A stretch of 64,000 bases of DNA from NCBI GenBank assembly GCA_008638375.1, contig VIRR01000561.1:254001-318000 (forward strand), written 5' to 3'. Positions 12,244-24,426 of this stretch are shown one piece after another (positions within the stretch are counted from its first letter, which is position 1; every line of letters starts with the position of its first letter). The notes under the pieces were generated by a model. That model did no database searches, was not told the origin of the DNA, and was given only the letters and a program-made list of their open reading frames with translations. The position numbers were made by a program, and so were the translations under genes. The DNA comes from Nyssa sinensis. Taxonomy: Eukaryota > Streptophyta > Magnoliopsida > Cornales > Nyssaceae.

Positions 12244-13795
12244 TCCAGCTGTCCACTACTAGAGGAGAATGAGGATACCAACTCCAATGGCCTCTGAAGC
12301 CAATCCAGCGCCGCAGGAATTCCAACCTCCAGAGACTCTAGTCTCTGTAGTCTTGGGAGAGCAACATCCTCCTACTAACACCGAAAAAATTCCTCCTAAG
12401 TCGAGAATCTGGAAGCGCAAGACAAGATCAACAACGAGTACCGATCACACAACAAGTCCTACCCAAAGCCCCTCAGAGGGTAGAAGAGATAATAGACTCC
12501 AATGATCAGATGATCTCAACTAGAGGGTTCCATGCCCCTCCAGATCAAGACGAGCTAAGTAAATTTCTCGGTAGGTTCTCCATGCCATTTACCTTTGACA
12601 TAATAGAAGAAGAATGACCCAAGAAATTTGTTGTCCCAAAATTCACCCTCTACGATGGGTCTGAGGACCCTAGGGACCACCTGTCACACTATCAACACAC
12701 AATGGCTTTCCATGGAACTACCAATGCTTTCATGTGTCGAACTTTTGTGACGAGCCTCAAGGGTATCACCCTCAAATGGTTCCACAACCTCCCCCAAAAA
12801 TCGATTAGCAATTTTTATAAGCTTAGTAGGCTATTTCTTGACCGATTCTTAACAAGTAAAAAATTGAGAAAATGACCAAAATTCTTGCTAACTGTAAAGC
12901 AAGCAAAGGGAGAATCACTTCGGGAGTACATAGCTCGTTTTAACATCGAGCTCACGTAGATAACCGATTATAGTCCAAGTTTCCTAGGGGGCCGCCTTCA
13001 CTTCAGACCTTGGGCTTGGACACTTCTAGGATTCCTTGACCAAGAATCCTCCCATCAATATGACAGTGCTCATGGAAAGGGCACATAAGTATATTAATCT
13101 TAAAGATACAAAAACCTCATTCTGTAAAGAAAAAGAACAAGTTTAGAAGGATGAGAAAGTTTAGAAGAGGGATAATAGTGCTAACAAGAAGAGGATCAGG
13201 AATCTCGACAAAAGAACATCACCCAAAGCCCAAAACAATTCTAACTCTAAGAGGTATGGGACTTACACCCCTCTAAATGCTTCTCTTACCCACATACTCC
13301 AACAGATCCGGACTCGTGAAAACTTGAGGTGGCCAGAGCCACTAAAAAGCCACCTCGACTCAAGAAATCAGAACAAATATTGTGATTTCCATAAAGAGCA
13401 GGGACACACAACCGAGGAATGCAGGGTTTTAAAGCAAGAAATAGAGCATCTCATCAGGAGATGACGACTAAGAGAGTTTGTCTGCCAGGACAGGAGGTAG
13501 AACCCTCGTGACGAAAGACCACCTCAAAGAAGGCAAGAGACTGAATAGAGAGAAATTCTGAATGATCAGCAATGGCATAATAATCAGGTCATCTTTGTGC
13601 TTCACGTTGACAATACAATGACAGGAATGTCTAATCGAGCCAAGAAAAGATATGCTCGGGGCCAGGGCAGAACCTGGTATCATCCAGATCTTGGCCTTTG
13701 AGAAAAAGATGAAGTTAGAACTTCGTATCTAGTTCTCTAAATTAGACCTCATCGGGATACATTGTCCCCAAAACGATGCTCTTGTCATCTCACTC
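12244..13795 (+). pseudogene. gag, second (tandem) copy
   Basis: It repeats the first copy with an offset of about 1548-1551 bases. Landmarks appear twice: 'FTLYDGSEDPRDHLSHYQ' near 12641, 'ALHGTTNAFMCRTF'-type wording near 12700, GESLREYIARFN near 12905, and a NNQVIFVLHVDN stretch near 13580 that corresponds to the one near 12035. The second copy alone continues into protease. The first stops at the matching point and restarts at the repeat, so a single duplication joined them. It carries independent stops. It keeps a short 'YCDFHKEQGHTTEEC' stretch resembling a retroviral zinc knuckle, which the first copy has lost. Confidence 0.85.
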
Positions 13796-14218
13796 AAAAT
13801 CGTTAATTTTGATATCAAAAGGGTTCTCGTGGATACTGGAAGTTCTACCAACGTATTATTCTATGAACCCTTCATACAAATGAAGCTAAAATCTAATGAC
13901 ATCAGGGCTACCGCTGCTATCATGGCAATATTCGATGGGAATCTCAGCATCCCAATAGGCAGAATCGACCTACCAACCACAATAGGAGAGAGGGACGGAC
14001 AAAGGACACTGATCTTTGAGTACACGGTCCTAGACACTAAATCTCCCTATAATGTCATTATTGGGAGGTCTTGGATCCACCAGATGGAAGCCGTTACTTT
14101 AACCCTCCATCAATGCTTGAAATATGTCCATAACAATAAAGTTCTCACTATCAAGGGCTGTCAGCCCACTTTTTGGGAATGCCATGCTCTCGTACTAATA
14201 GAAAAACCCTCCAAATAG
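13796..14218 (+). pseudogene. Retrotransposon aspartic protease
   Basis: The catalytic VDTGSS motif is at about 13829, followed by NVLFY, a flap-like region and the YNVIIGRSWIHQMEAV motif near 14050 (usual YN.ILGR..L....A). This is the normal protease layout of Tat elements, about 130 residues. Protease cleaves the Gag-Pol polyprotein in the particle. The frame is open through this domain, but neighbouring gag and RT are broken, so it is not an active polyprotein. Confidence 0.88.
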
Positions 14219-14379
14219 TAATTATAGTACTCTCATGAAAGGGAAAGTTCTTTATCTTCCAACCTTCATGAGGTAGAAGAATGTTCTTCCGAGATTGAAG
14301 AGCTGTTAAGTCCCAAAGGAAAGGACAGGGCAGTCAAACCAATGGAAGAGCCCAAAGGAGAGGTAAAATAATACAAATT

Positions 14380-15230
14380 GGCTCAACCTTGTCTCCTTCT
14401 GAGTAAGAGGATATTGTTAAATTCCTAAAAGATAACCTTTCAATTTTTACTTGGGAAACTAGAGATATAGAGAGAATAGATCCTAATTTCATCTCTCACA
14501 AACTAATGATAGATCTAGACCATCCCCTAGTAAGATAAAAAAAGAAAACATTTGCTCCTGAACGCCACAAAATCATCAATGAAGAGGCCCAGAAATTGCT
14601 AAATTATGGAATGATAAGAGAAGTGTTTTACCTAGAATGGCTTGCTGAATGGAAGGATAGTAGCACTGAATAGGTTTATCTCTAAATCTATGGCTCAGTG
14701 CCTCCTGTTCTTTAAAGCCTTGAGGAGGAGTAAGACCCTAGAATGGACCTCTAAATGTGAAGAAGCCTTCCAACAACTCAAGCAATACCTAGCCTCCCCT
14801 GAACTACTTTCAAAATTAGTGCCAAGGAAAAAACTACTTATGTACTTAGTCGTGTCAAAAAGTGTCATCAGCTCTGCGTTAGTCAAGGAAGACAAGGGAA
14901 CTTAGAGGCCTATCTTTGATGTCAACAAGGCACTTCTGGACACCGAGATGAGGTATTCTGAAATTAAAAAACTGGCCTTAGCCTTAGTGATATCTGCTCG
15001 GAAGCTCAAACCATACTTTCAAGCCCATCCTATCATAATCCCTACAACTTATCCTTTAAAATCAGTCCTATATAAACCTGAAGTTTCGGGATGACTGGTC
15101 AAATGGTCAATAGAACTGGGAGAAGTCAATATATTCTATGTATCACGGACTGCTATCAAAGGCCAAGTATTAGTAGACTTTATAGCAGAATTTACTAGAA
15201 CACAACATTCGAAAGCTCAAACTACTACAG
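14380..15230 (+). pseudogene. Reverse transcriptase with internal deletion
   Basis: The N-terminal RT segment (DIERIDPNF, FAPERHKIINEEAQKLLN, GMIREVFYLEWL) runs to about 14640. It is then joined directly to the segment that normally follows RT proper (LNGRIVALNRFISKS, then EWTSKCEEAFQQLKQYLASP). The whole palm, including the Y-x-D-D catalytic motif, is missing. The junction lies within CTTGCTGAATGG, where the outgoing and incoming frames differ. The RT core missing here is present in the second Tat element at 63434-63940. The protein would be unable to polymerise DNA. Confidence 0.85.
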
Positions 15231-15241
15231 ACACTTTGATA

Positions 15242-15640
15242 TGAATACTTTACACCGATGGTTCGTCGACCAACAAAGGTTCTGGAGTAGGTATAATACT
15301 TCAGTCCCTTGATGGGATCGTAACCGAAAAAGTCGCCAACTTGGGATTCAGAGCCTCTAATAATGAAGCCGAGTATAAAGCACTTATCCTTGGGATGAAA
15401 TTGGCTCTAGAATGTAAAGCTTTGGATCTTGATGCATTCTCTGACTCTCAGCTTGTAGTGAGCTAAGTTTTGGGAGAATTATACACTAAGGATAACAGAA
15501 TGACCAGATATTCAAAACTAGTGAAATCTCTAAAGCAGTCTTTCTACAAATTCACTATTTAGAAGATTGAAAGAAATCAAAACTCTAGGGTCGCCGCTTT
15601 AGAAAATATGGCTTCCCATCTCAAGCCAAAAAGGGACTCA
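15242..15640 (+). pseudogene. RNase H of the Tat element
   Basis: LYTDGSSTNKGSGVGIIL carries the first catalytic Asp. 'NNEAEYKALILGMKLAL' carries the Glu (usual NNEAEYEALIAGL..A), and 'AFSDSQLVVS' carries the second Asp. One in-frame stop follows VVS and another falls before KIERNQNSRVAALENMAS. This is the typical plant gypsy RNase H, which removes the RNA strand after reverse transcription. Confidence 0.88.
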
Positions 15641-15849
15641 ATGATAAAAATCTCTTACTAGTCAAAACCTAGTACTAAGGTAATACAATCCCTTCAAATT
15701 TTAGAATAACCTTAGAATTGGATGACTCTCATGATCTAGTATCTAAAGGAATGGATGCTTCTAAAAGACAAGAATCATGTTTGGAGAATTCGAATTAGGG
15801 CAGCTCGATATTTAATTCTTAAAGAAAAGTTTTATTGAAGGTCCTACAC

Positions 15850-16980
15850 ATAGCCCTTCCTACGATGCTTTACTCTAGAAGAGGCCCAATACGTCCTAGC
15901 AGAGATACATTAGGGGATCTATGGCAACCATAATGGCAGTAGGACCATAACTCACCAAGCACTAACTCAGGGTTACTATTGGCCCAGCATGCTAAATAGG
16001 CTAAGGAATATGTTCAAAAGTGTGACAAATGTCAATGTTTCGCCTCATACCAACATCAACCTCATCATGTACTCGTCTCTATCACGAGTCCCTGGCCTTT
16101 CGCCCAATGGGTAATGGAGATTGTAGGGCCATCGCCAAAAGCCCCCTCAGAATACGAGATTCCTACTAGTCGCCATTGACTATTTCTCTAAATGAGAAGA
16201 AGCTGAATCACTAACCCATATAACAAAGGTAGAAGTAAATAGTTTCACTTAGAAAAATGTAGTATGTAGGTTCGGTATATCCCGCGTCATTATTTCAAAC
16301 AATGGGAAGCAGTATGCTGGAAAGGTATTCGGGAAGTTCTGTAAAGACTTGCATATCAGTCACCACTTCTCCTCTCTAGAGAATCATCAAGCTAATAGGC
16401 AAGTCGAGGTTACCAATTGCACTATTCTCGAGGCAATTAAGAGATGGTTGGACGAAGCCAAGGGAAGGTGGGTCGAAGAACTCTTCGGAGTACTCTGGGC
16501 TTACCGAACTACTAAAAGTACTCCAATTGCAGAAACACCATTTTCACTCGCCTATAGCACCGAGGCAATCATTCTTGTCGAAATTGGCATGCCAACCCTT
16601 AAAATAGGCTACTTTAACCAAGAGGCTAATAACCAACAGCTTGTAGAAAATCTGGACCTACTAGAAGAAAGACATGAGTAAGTTCGGATTAGGACTGAAG
16701 CCTACCAACAGAGAACGACTAAATGTTTTAACCAACCAAGGGTTAAAACCCATCAATTTTCAGCTTGGAGATCTCGTCCTAAGAAGGGTGTTTCCAAAAA
16801 CTAAAGATCCCACCATGGAAAAGCTTTCCTCTAACTAGGAAGGACCTTACAAAGTAACCAAGATCGTCAGACCTATAATTTATTGGTTGGAAGATTCAAT
16901 TGGGAAGCTTGTACCCAAACCTTGGGACATCAAACATTCACTCAAGTATTATTAATAAAAAAGCTACTTTTAATATACTT
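15850..16980 (+). pseudogene. Integrase of the Tat element
   Basis: A broken H2C2 zinc domain is seen at 15860-16050 (IYGNHNGSRT...HQALTQGYYWPSM, then a C-x-x-C around 16022-16036). The DDE core follows: 'LLVAIDYFSK' near 16160 (first Asp), FGISRVIISNNGKQ near 16271 (second Asp mutated to Asn), and ENHQANRQVEVTN near 16380, with the Glu in the usual Q.E..N position. The longest open stretch is 16349-16681. The C-terminal 'KLVPKPWDIKHSLKYY'-like end is near 16910-16955. The mutated second Asp and several stops show it is inactive. Confidence 0.85.
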
Positions 16981-16984
16981 AAGA

Positions 16985-17605
16985 GTTTGTTATCAATGTA
17001 CGGATCCCTAAAAGCCTCGCACCCATTACAAGTGTTACATGTTTGGTCTATTTCACTCACTGTACAGACCCCTAAAAGCCTTATACCCATTACAAATGCT
17101 ATAGGTCTGGTCCGTTTCACTCAATGTACAAACCGCTAAGGCGAAAAGCCTTGTATCCATTACAAGTGCTACAGGTCTGGTCCATTTCACTCAATGTACA
17201 AACCCCTAAAAGCCTTGTATCCATTACAAGTGCTACAGGTCTGGTCCATTTCACTTAATGCACAGACCCCAAAAAGCCTTGTATCCATCACAAGTGTTAC
17301 AGGTCTGGTCCATCTCACTCAATACACAGATTCCTAAAAGCCTTGTATCCATTACAAGTGCTGCAGGTATGGTCTATCTCATTTAATACACAGATCCCTA
17401 AAAGGCTTGTATCTATTATAAGTGCTACAGGTCTGGTCCATCTCACTTAATATACAGATCCCTAATGGGCTTGTGCTCGCTACAAGTATCATAGGTTTGG
17501 TCCATTTTTCTCACTCTACAGACCTCTAGAAAAGCCTTGTTTTATTTGCAAGTGTTATAGGCCAATATATTATAAATTACCAGTATGCAGACACTTGAGA
17601 AATCT
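16985..17605 (+). repeat. Tandem array, ~64-bp unit, 9-10 copies
   Basis: Each unit reads roughly 'GTACAGACCCCTAAAAGCCT', then TGTATCCATTACAAGTGCTA, then CAGGTCTGGTCCATTTCACT and a short link. The first seven or eight copies are 64-70 bp and well conserved, while the last two are diverged. The array lies directly after integrase and before the antisense gene. Similar units, inverted, lie in the matching place of the second Tat element at 63000-63215. Confidence 0.92.
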
Positions 17606-17867
17606 TGTTTTAATTATAAGTATTTCAGTTCTGTATATCCTATTTTTTAGGCCTCCGAAATAGCTTATGAGTGCTTTGGAGTCTCTAAAGAGCTTATGTT
17701 TTCTACTGACCTGGATATTGAAGAAATTATCTTGAAGTCAGACATACCACAAAGATATCGAACAAAACATAAGTTCTGGAATGAGTGAAATTTTATATAT
17801 ATTAGCCCAAAAATGGGAAAATTACAAGATAAAAAAAAAATACAAAAACATCCCAAGTCTACCAAGT

Positions 17868-19598
17868 CTACTCTACTGCTGGCTCGACAGTCTCTAAAGC
17901 AGCAACTTGAGGGAGTTCTGGATCCACCTCATTTTCTTCGTCGTCAGCATCCAACACATCAATCTCAACTTGGGAGACTTCAATAACATTTAACCCAATT
18001 AGATCCAAGTCAAGATACTTCTTACGGAGCTTCGTCCTGAAGGTCTGGTATCCATACTCAATCAGCTCGCCACCCATAGATCTTGGACTTTAGCCTTCAA
18101 ATCCACCTCAGTCTAGGCTTTGACGGCTTCAGCGGTCTCTTGAACCTTCTGGATAGAAGTAGCCTAGAAGTCTGCAAACCTCTTTTTGAGGTCTTCCAGT
18201 TCGATAGCAAGAGCGTCCCTCTCAGACTCTAGAATAGAGTAAGAATTGGCAACCTCCTTCAGTTTTTCCTCGGCTGCCACCATTGAAGATGCGCAGTTCC
18301 CAACTAGAACCTGGCCCCATCAAGTTTAGTTTGGAGGGCTTCAATCTACTCAAGATTCTTGAGGCAGTCCATAATGGCTGCCAAGCCATGCATGGCTTGA
18401 AAAATAGAAACAACACCATCAAGTCAGAATAGGTTACTTGCAAAATACAGAACCAGAAAACTAAAAATAAAGAAAAGTAATGCAGAACTCACCCTCATGT
18501 GAAGCCATTAGATCCTTCGCTATCTTCTAGGGCTTCAGCCTTGAGAATTTTCTTGGGCCTATTGCCCAAGAGTCCTCATAGACCTTTTTTACGACTATTA
18601 CACTAGAGTCTTCAAACCCTAAGGAGGTAGCAACTGATTTGCCCTTCCCTCCTCTCTTCTTCAAGATAGAAGGCATTTGGGGCAAAAAAGCCTCCTAAAC
18701 AAGAGAATTCTCCAAATCCTCTAAGACAGTTCTCTCGGGAGAATTAGAGATTAACGTCATTCTCTTTACCTGAAGGGGGGCTCGATAAGGGAAGAACTTT
18801 TCCCAACTTTTTTCTTCTTCTTCCTTGGCACCCATCCGGTTACTAAGGATTTCTTCAAACTCTCAGTAACCAGCCTCTATCAGGTTTTTGGGGCAAATAA
18901 TGGCGCCGTGAGAGCGGTTGATGGTTTGAATAAGCCTCTTGTACTTCTGTTGAAGATCGAAGATGAAGATCGATCTCTTTCAAGCTTTTTTATCTGCACG
19001 AAGGCATATGATTAGGCTAAAAAAGAAAACAACAAACAGAATGTGAAAACCCAAAAAGAAAAAAGGCAAAACGAAAAGTGACCTCACCCTTAATGCTAGT
19101 ATTCCATGGAAAAGTTGAAACCTGGCTCTTGAAACCCTCGAACTCCCAGCTTCCTTTTACAAAGAAGCACCACTTTCTAAGTCTTGTTGGAAGTAGATAT
19201 AAAGGAGAGAGGTCTAAACCCTTTGTCGAAAGACATATAAAACATGCCCTCCGAGTTCAGGTATTTCATATCCATATTGTTCCTAATTAATGGGAGGTCT
19301 ACCTTAACATTGTTCAAGTGTCCTAAAACTATTAACCCAAGTAAATGCCTCCAATTGTTTATATTTAGATCAGGGGGCAAATGTTAAACCAATTAAAAAA
19401 TTCCCTAATAAAAGGGTGGAAGGGAAACCTAATCCTTATCTCAAATCACTCAAGGTAAGCACAAATCTCACCTTACTGAGTACTGGAGGGGCGATCTATG
19501 GGTCTTGGTACCCTATAAGACATGTTTGCAATGAGGTCAAAAGTAGCCCTCAGAGCATCTATCATGCTCTAAGTCATGGCACTTTCTCCTTCCTCCAT
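17868..19598 (-). pseudogene. Antisense gene of the Tat element, spliced, 'gypsy-type transposon' domain plus coiled coil
   Basis: Read opposite to gag-pol, it starts at the ATG at 19598 (context AAAATGG). The first exon has a domain like the plant 'putative gypsy-type transposon' family (Pfam Transposase_28 type): FPFHPFIREFFNWFNI, then 'NNWRHLLGLIVLG', then WCFFVKGSWEF. GT...AG introns are suggested at 19087-19017 (GTGAGG donor, TTTTTTAG acceptor) and about 18492-18396 (GTGAGT donor, TTTTTCAAG acceptor). The last exon is a coiled coil (SILESERDALAIELEDLKKR) with an acidic tail ending at 17868. Several stops and at least one frameshift show decay. Function is unknown; antisense frames at this site are known in Tat elements such as Grande and Retand. 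Confidence 0.75.
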
Positions 19599-19793
19599 TT
19601 TGTAGGATTTACCTGAGGTCTCCTCACCAATGTTCCTAGGCTTTATGAAAGCCTCTACTATCCTAACTTAAGAACTGAGGGTTGGGTTACTAATAATCCT
19701 ATTTTCTACATTTTCTGATGGGCTACTAGCTACAAGATTAACTTATGTCTGGTCATATATCTCTAAAGATTCTTCTATTTTATGGCTAGTACT

Positions 19794-20091
19794 TGTAGAG
19801 ACCTAAAAAATGGGGATAATTTTTTTTATTTTAATTATTTGTTTATTTTAGTTTTATTCAAGTTAGATTATGGGAATTATGTGAAAATAAATAAGGCATT
19901 AACAGGGACCCAATGTTGGCAGAATAAATTCCCTGCTTTATCGGCATATTGTAATTTAATATTTTATAGAATAAAATATTAAACCGATACAGCGGAAATA
20001 ATTATGATGCCGAGTCTTCATAGATTAATATTTTATGAAATAAAATATTAAAACGGCAATAAATAAAGCACATATAAATATATTTGGACTT

Positions 20092-20133
<42 letters not shown>

Positions 20134-21633
20134 ATTATAACCAAGGAAACTTCGAGGAAGCTGCTGGGGAAAAACGGGAGGAAATGAAAAAGGAAAGAAA
20201 TCAGTGGGGCGGGGAGTAGAGAAATGGAGAAAAGAAAAGAGAGGGATCAAAAAAAAGAGAGAAATGAAAGGCGTGAAAGAGGGGTTACGGGCAGAGAGAG
20301 AGATCGATCGTGCTTGATCGATCGTTGGATGGGATTGAGGTCGTTGATCAGACGACGACAGGGGCGGTCGATCTGTCAAATTGCCGCATGCGAATCTGGA
20401 TATCTTCAAGCTCGATTTCCAGTTCGACGATCGCGACCTTCCTGTAGTTAGCTTGTCACCGAGTGCCAAGTGATTCAATCGGTAACTTGGGTTGTGCAAT
20501 TGGATGGGCTGATTGATCAGGGGATAGCCAATGGATCGGATTAGGTAAAGAAAGGCAGGAATTGAAGATGCAGAGGCTGATTCAAGAGAGCGAGTATCTC
20601 GAATTTTGGTTCAGCGAGGCTTGGTTGGCTCATCTCCGAACCCGAACGGGGTCCTCTTCATTGCTGCTTTGCCCAACTTCGAATTCAAGCCACCTTAGTT
20701 GTTAAGTTGAGGAAGCAGCGATTGGGCTGTTGCAGTTAATCGAGGGTCGACTACCCTGTTCGTTTTATGGTTTTTATTGGGGGGCTCGGTTGTCGTTGCT
20801 CTGTGTGTGTAGTGGTGCAGGGAAACGTTGGGGAGGTTGCGTGAAGGCTGTTAAGGGAAGAATAGCGAATGGTTGTTGGGTCTCTTGTCCAGGTGTGAAT
20901 GTTGCGGTTTTGTGGGGTTCCCCTGTCCTACCGGCTGCTTCAGTTCAGAAATTTGGAGTAGGCTGATTGAAGCAGCAGAATAGAGATTGAAGAAGAGAGA
21001 ATCAGCGATTGAAGTTCTGATTCCAGGTTGCCGAATGAATTCAGAGGTTACTACGGTGTCAGTTTCTTGCTATTTTTGTTGAATCTCCCTATAGTTGGTT
21101 TGTTGATTGAATTAAGGGAAATTGATTTGTATGGATGGTCACTTGTGACGTGAAGATGAAAAGGAAGTGATGTTGGTGTCCGTGTTTGGAGTGTATAGGT
21201 TGATTTGTTTGTGGTTGAAATGAGAGAAATTTCTGACAGAGTATTGCTTATTGCTGCTATTCTCGGATTTGGCCATTGTTCCTCCGCTTGGGATTTGTAG
21301 CAGGGTATGTGTGACTATATACGCATGTGTGCGTGTTTGTGTTGTGGTACAACATGGGGGATTCTGATGCGGCTCGGTTTGTTGATGGATTGAGTGCAAT
21401 AAATAATTGAGGCATAGTAGAAAATATCCTGTTTTTATTAGATAATCAATAAGCTGGTTGTTCTGGGTTGAAGCAGATTTTGAGGTGGAGCCAAAATTGG
21501 AAAGATGTTAGGTATGTTTAATCTTTCTTTATTTTGGAATTTTTTTGTTATAACATGAAATTTTTTTTTTTTATTTATTTTATTATTTTATTGTTTTATT
21601 AGTTATTCTTGCAAATATTAATTATTATTATTA

Positions 21634-21668
<35 letters not shown>

Positions 21669-24426
21669 GTAATGATAATGTGTGTAGGTGTATATATATA
21701 TATGTGTATATATATATATATAATTTAAATTATATGTTGTGTATATGTGTATACATGTGAGTGTATATTTAAAATGTGGAAATATATATATCTATATATG
21801 TATATATATATATATATCAGGTTGTGTGAGGTGTGTGTGTGTGTGTGTACCCGGTTGTGTGTGTGTGTAAGTTTGAGTGTGATACACTCAAACAAGGCAT
21901 GGGGTAAGGTTGAGTGTGTGAGTAGAATTCAGGGAGTGGGGGGGGTGCAGAATCGGCAGAGAGTAGGTTGGTTTTAGAGAGAGAAAGAGAGAGAGAGAGA
22001 GAGATATATAGAAAGAGAGAAAATAAAGAGAAAAGAGAGTAGTCTCGGGTAGGAAAGAAGAGAAGGAAAGAAGCAGAAAAGAATGAGAGAAATAGAGCTC
22101 TGAGGGAGAGTTTGAGACTTGGTTCGAGCTCGGAGCAAGAGGGAGAAGGAGGGCACGGCTAGAGAGAGAAACGGCCGAAAAATTGGTAAGTGGGTCGCTT
22201 CTGTTTCGATTTGTTTTAGAGCATTTCAATCGGTTTAAATTGTAGAACCTTGTAGAGCATCATGTAAGGATTAAAACGCAACAAAAATGATAGAAAACGG
22301 TTGAAAAATGAGGGAGAAAGAGGGAGGTGCAGGTCACGGCCATAGGGAGAAAAATATGATTTTTCGTTGTGATTGGAAGCTTCAAAACAGTATTAAAAAG
22401 CTCCAAAAATGTTTTAGAACAAGTTGGGATCGAAAGGGGCTTCGAAAACACGAAGAAAATCAAGTTTAAAAACTTGATTTTCTGAAAATCTGGTCACCGG
22501 CGCCGGAGAGGGTGACCGGAGCTCCGCCGAAAAAACGGGGGGGGAGAAGGGGGTCTGTCCGGGTCGGGTCCGGTTCGGGGCGGGCGTGGACCGCCCCTGC
22601 CACGTGTCGGCTCACTGTTTAAAAGAAAAAAAAATGAAATAAAATAAAAAAATAAAAAAAATAAAAACCTGAATTGGACCGGGTTAGAAGGGGAAGGGGC
22701 TGAACCGGTCGGTTCAGTGAACTTTTAAACCGGTTTAGGGTTTTGGTTTAAAAACCCCCTGGTTCAAACCAAAATTTAGGTTATTTATATTTTTAACCCC
22801 AAAACTTTTTAATAATTATATTTTGACCCCTTAGCCTTTAAGAAATTAGAATTTGACCCAAGACTTTTGGGTAATTATGTTCTGACCCTCATGAATAAAA
22901 TATTAATAAATTATTAATTAAATTAATTAATTAATTTAATTAATTTAATTAATTAAATATTCAAAAACATCCCGGAGTCCAAATGGGACAAGTCATTAGT
23001 GTATTTTGACTATCTCGACCATTCCGAGACCAATGGTGAGGTCCGTTTTACGAGACGAGGTCCCGAAAAATAAAAGACCCATAGTAACCCTTAAAATTAC
23101 CAAAATGCCCCTAACTTGAAACACTGTCAGACAAACTCCGAATTAGGTAAACAAATAGTGAAATTTTATTATCTCGAACATTCCGGACTCAACCGTGGAG
23201 TCCGATTTGTGAAAAGAGGTCACGAAATGTAAGGACACGTGTAAAGTGCAAAATGACTGTTTTGCCCTTTTGAACCCTGGTGTCCGAATTGAGTTCTACA
23301 AAAACCTAAACTTACTTTCTTCAACATCCTAGAACCAATGGTAGAGTTTAATTTAGCAGAATAGAAACTTATGAATTAAAGACATAAAATTTGATGAATA
23401 GCATAAATTCAAATAACAATAGACTGAGTTGTAATTTCTACTTTTAGGAACACTGACAGGACAGGAGGAGGCGATCTGACCTTCTGCATTTTTATCCGCC
23501 GGTTCAGTTACGTATAGTGCACGATCTTCTAGGGTTGATACCAACCCATCAGGTATGGTGTTTTGCTAGTGTTAGAAATGAAGTTAAGTTAGGAATATTT
23601 GTGAATGATTGGAATGCTGTATGTGTTTGTCTGTAATGTGTTTACCTGTTTATTTGGAATTGGTTGTTCACATGTTATGTGTTACTTGCAAATTAATAAA
23701 GTGAAGAACATGAATCATGATGTACGAACATATGAGATATGCATGTATATGAAACTGATCAGTGATTTACTTCTTATTGTCCGAGCATGTTATATTATTG
23801 AGATTCATGTTCATTGAGATTGCATTGGCATATTGGCATATGATGAATTCCTTGAGAACATAGCGTGGGTAAGCACATGGTGCTTTGCATTATGAGGGTG
23901 TAGATCCTGTGGTGAAAAACCCAAAATCGGCCATTGCATTGGTACTTCGCGCCATCGGGGAGTACCCGTAAATGAGACATGGGTGTGGCATAGAGTTGTG
24001 CATGGGTGTGTCACGCAACCATTCATATATATATTACTGCGATGCTTGAATGTCATTTAGAAATAAATGTACACTTTGCACATGCCACGCCTTAGCTTTA
24101 TTTCTGGCATTAGCATTTCATCATACCAGCAGTTGTGCTGACCCATTCGTGGGCAACATTTTCAGATGAGGATCTTCCAGCCACTAGAGACTCGGTGATG
24201 CCTTGATAGGGTGAAGCCTGTGATGTATTTGTGATTCGTGAACTTATATTTTGTTATGTAAGGGCTTAAGCCCGAATGACTGATGAACAATGTATTCGAT
24301 GTTATTTGATGTAAGGATGATGATGGACGCATGTTTAGTGAATCTAATTACTTTTGCTCTCTTATTTATTTTACTTTCTGTCTCGTTACTCGCGTCCCGG
24401 GTTCGTTGAAAATTCGGGGCGTGACA
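19794..24426 (+). mobile_element. Very long LTR (4.6 kb), copy A, nested in the Tat element
   Basis: It starts TGTAGAGACC and ends ATTCGGGGCGTGACA. Such boundaries are common in long-LTR plant Ty3/gypsy elements. Inside are (TA)n, (ATT)n and GA-rich tracts at 20098, 21620 and 21975. An AATTAATT-rich stretch lies at 22915-22965. A block follows ('TCTCGAACATTCCGGACTC', 'AAATTTGATGAATAGCAT') that recurs in the LTRs at 34572-38143 (inverted) and 45180-45480. It has no protein-coding domain; the open frames of 60-160 codons here are low-complexity. The pentamer before it, GTACT, nearly matches GTGCT after 26361. Confidence 0.75.

Noticed and set aside
20002..22229. Ser/Leu/Phe-rich or charged open frames up to 165 codons
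   Set aside because: They lie in GA-rich and TA-rich parts of a long LTR; composition explains them.
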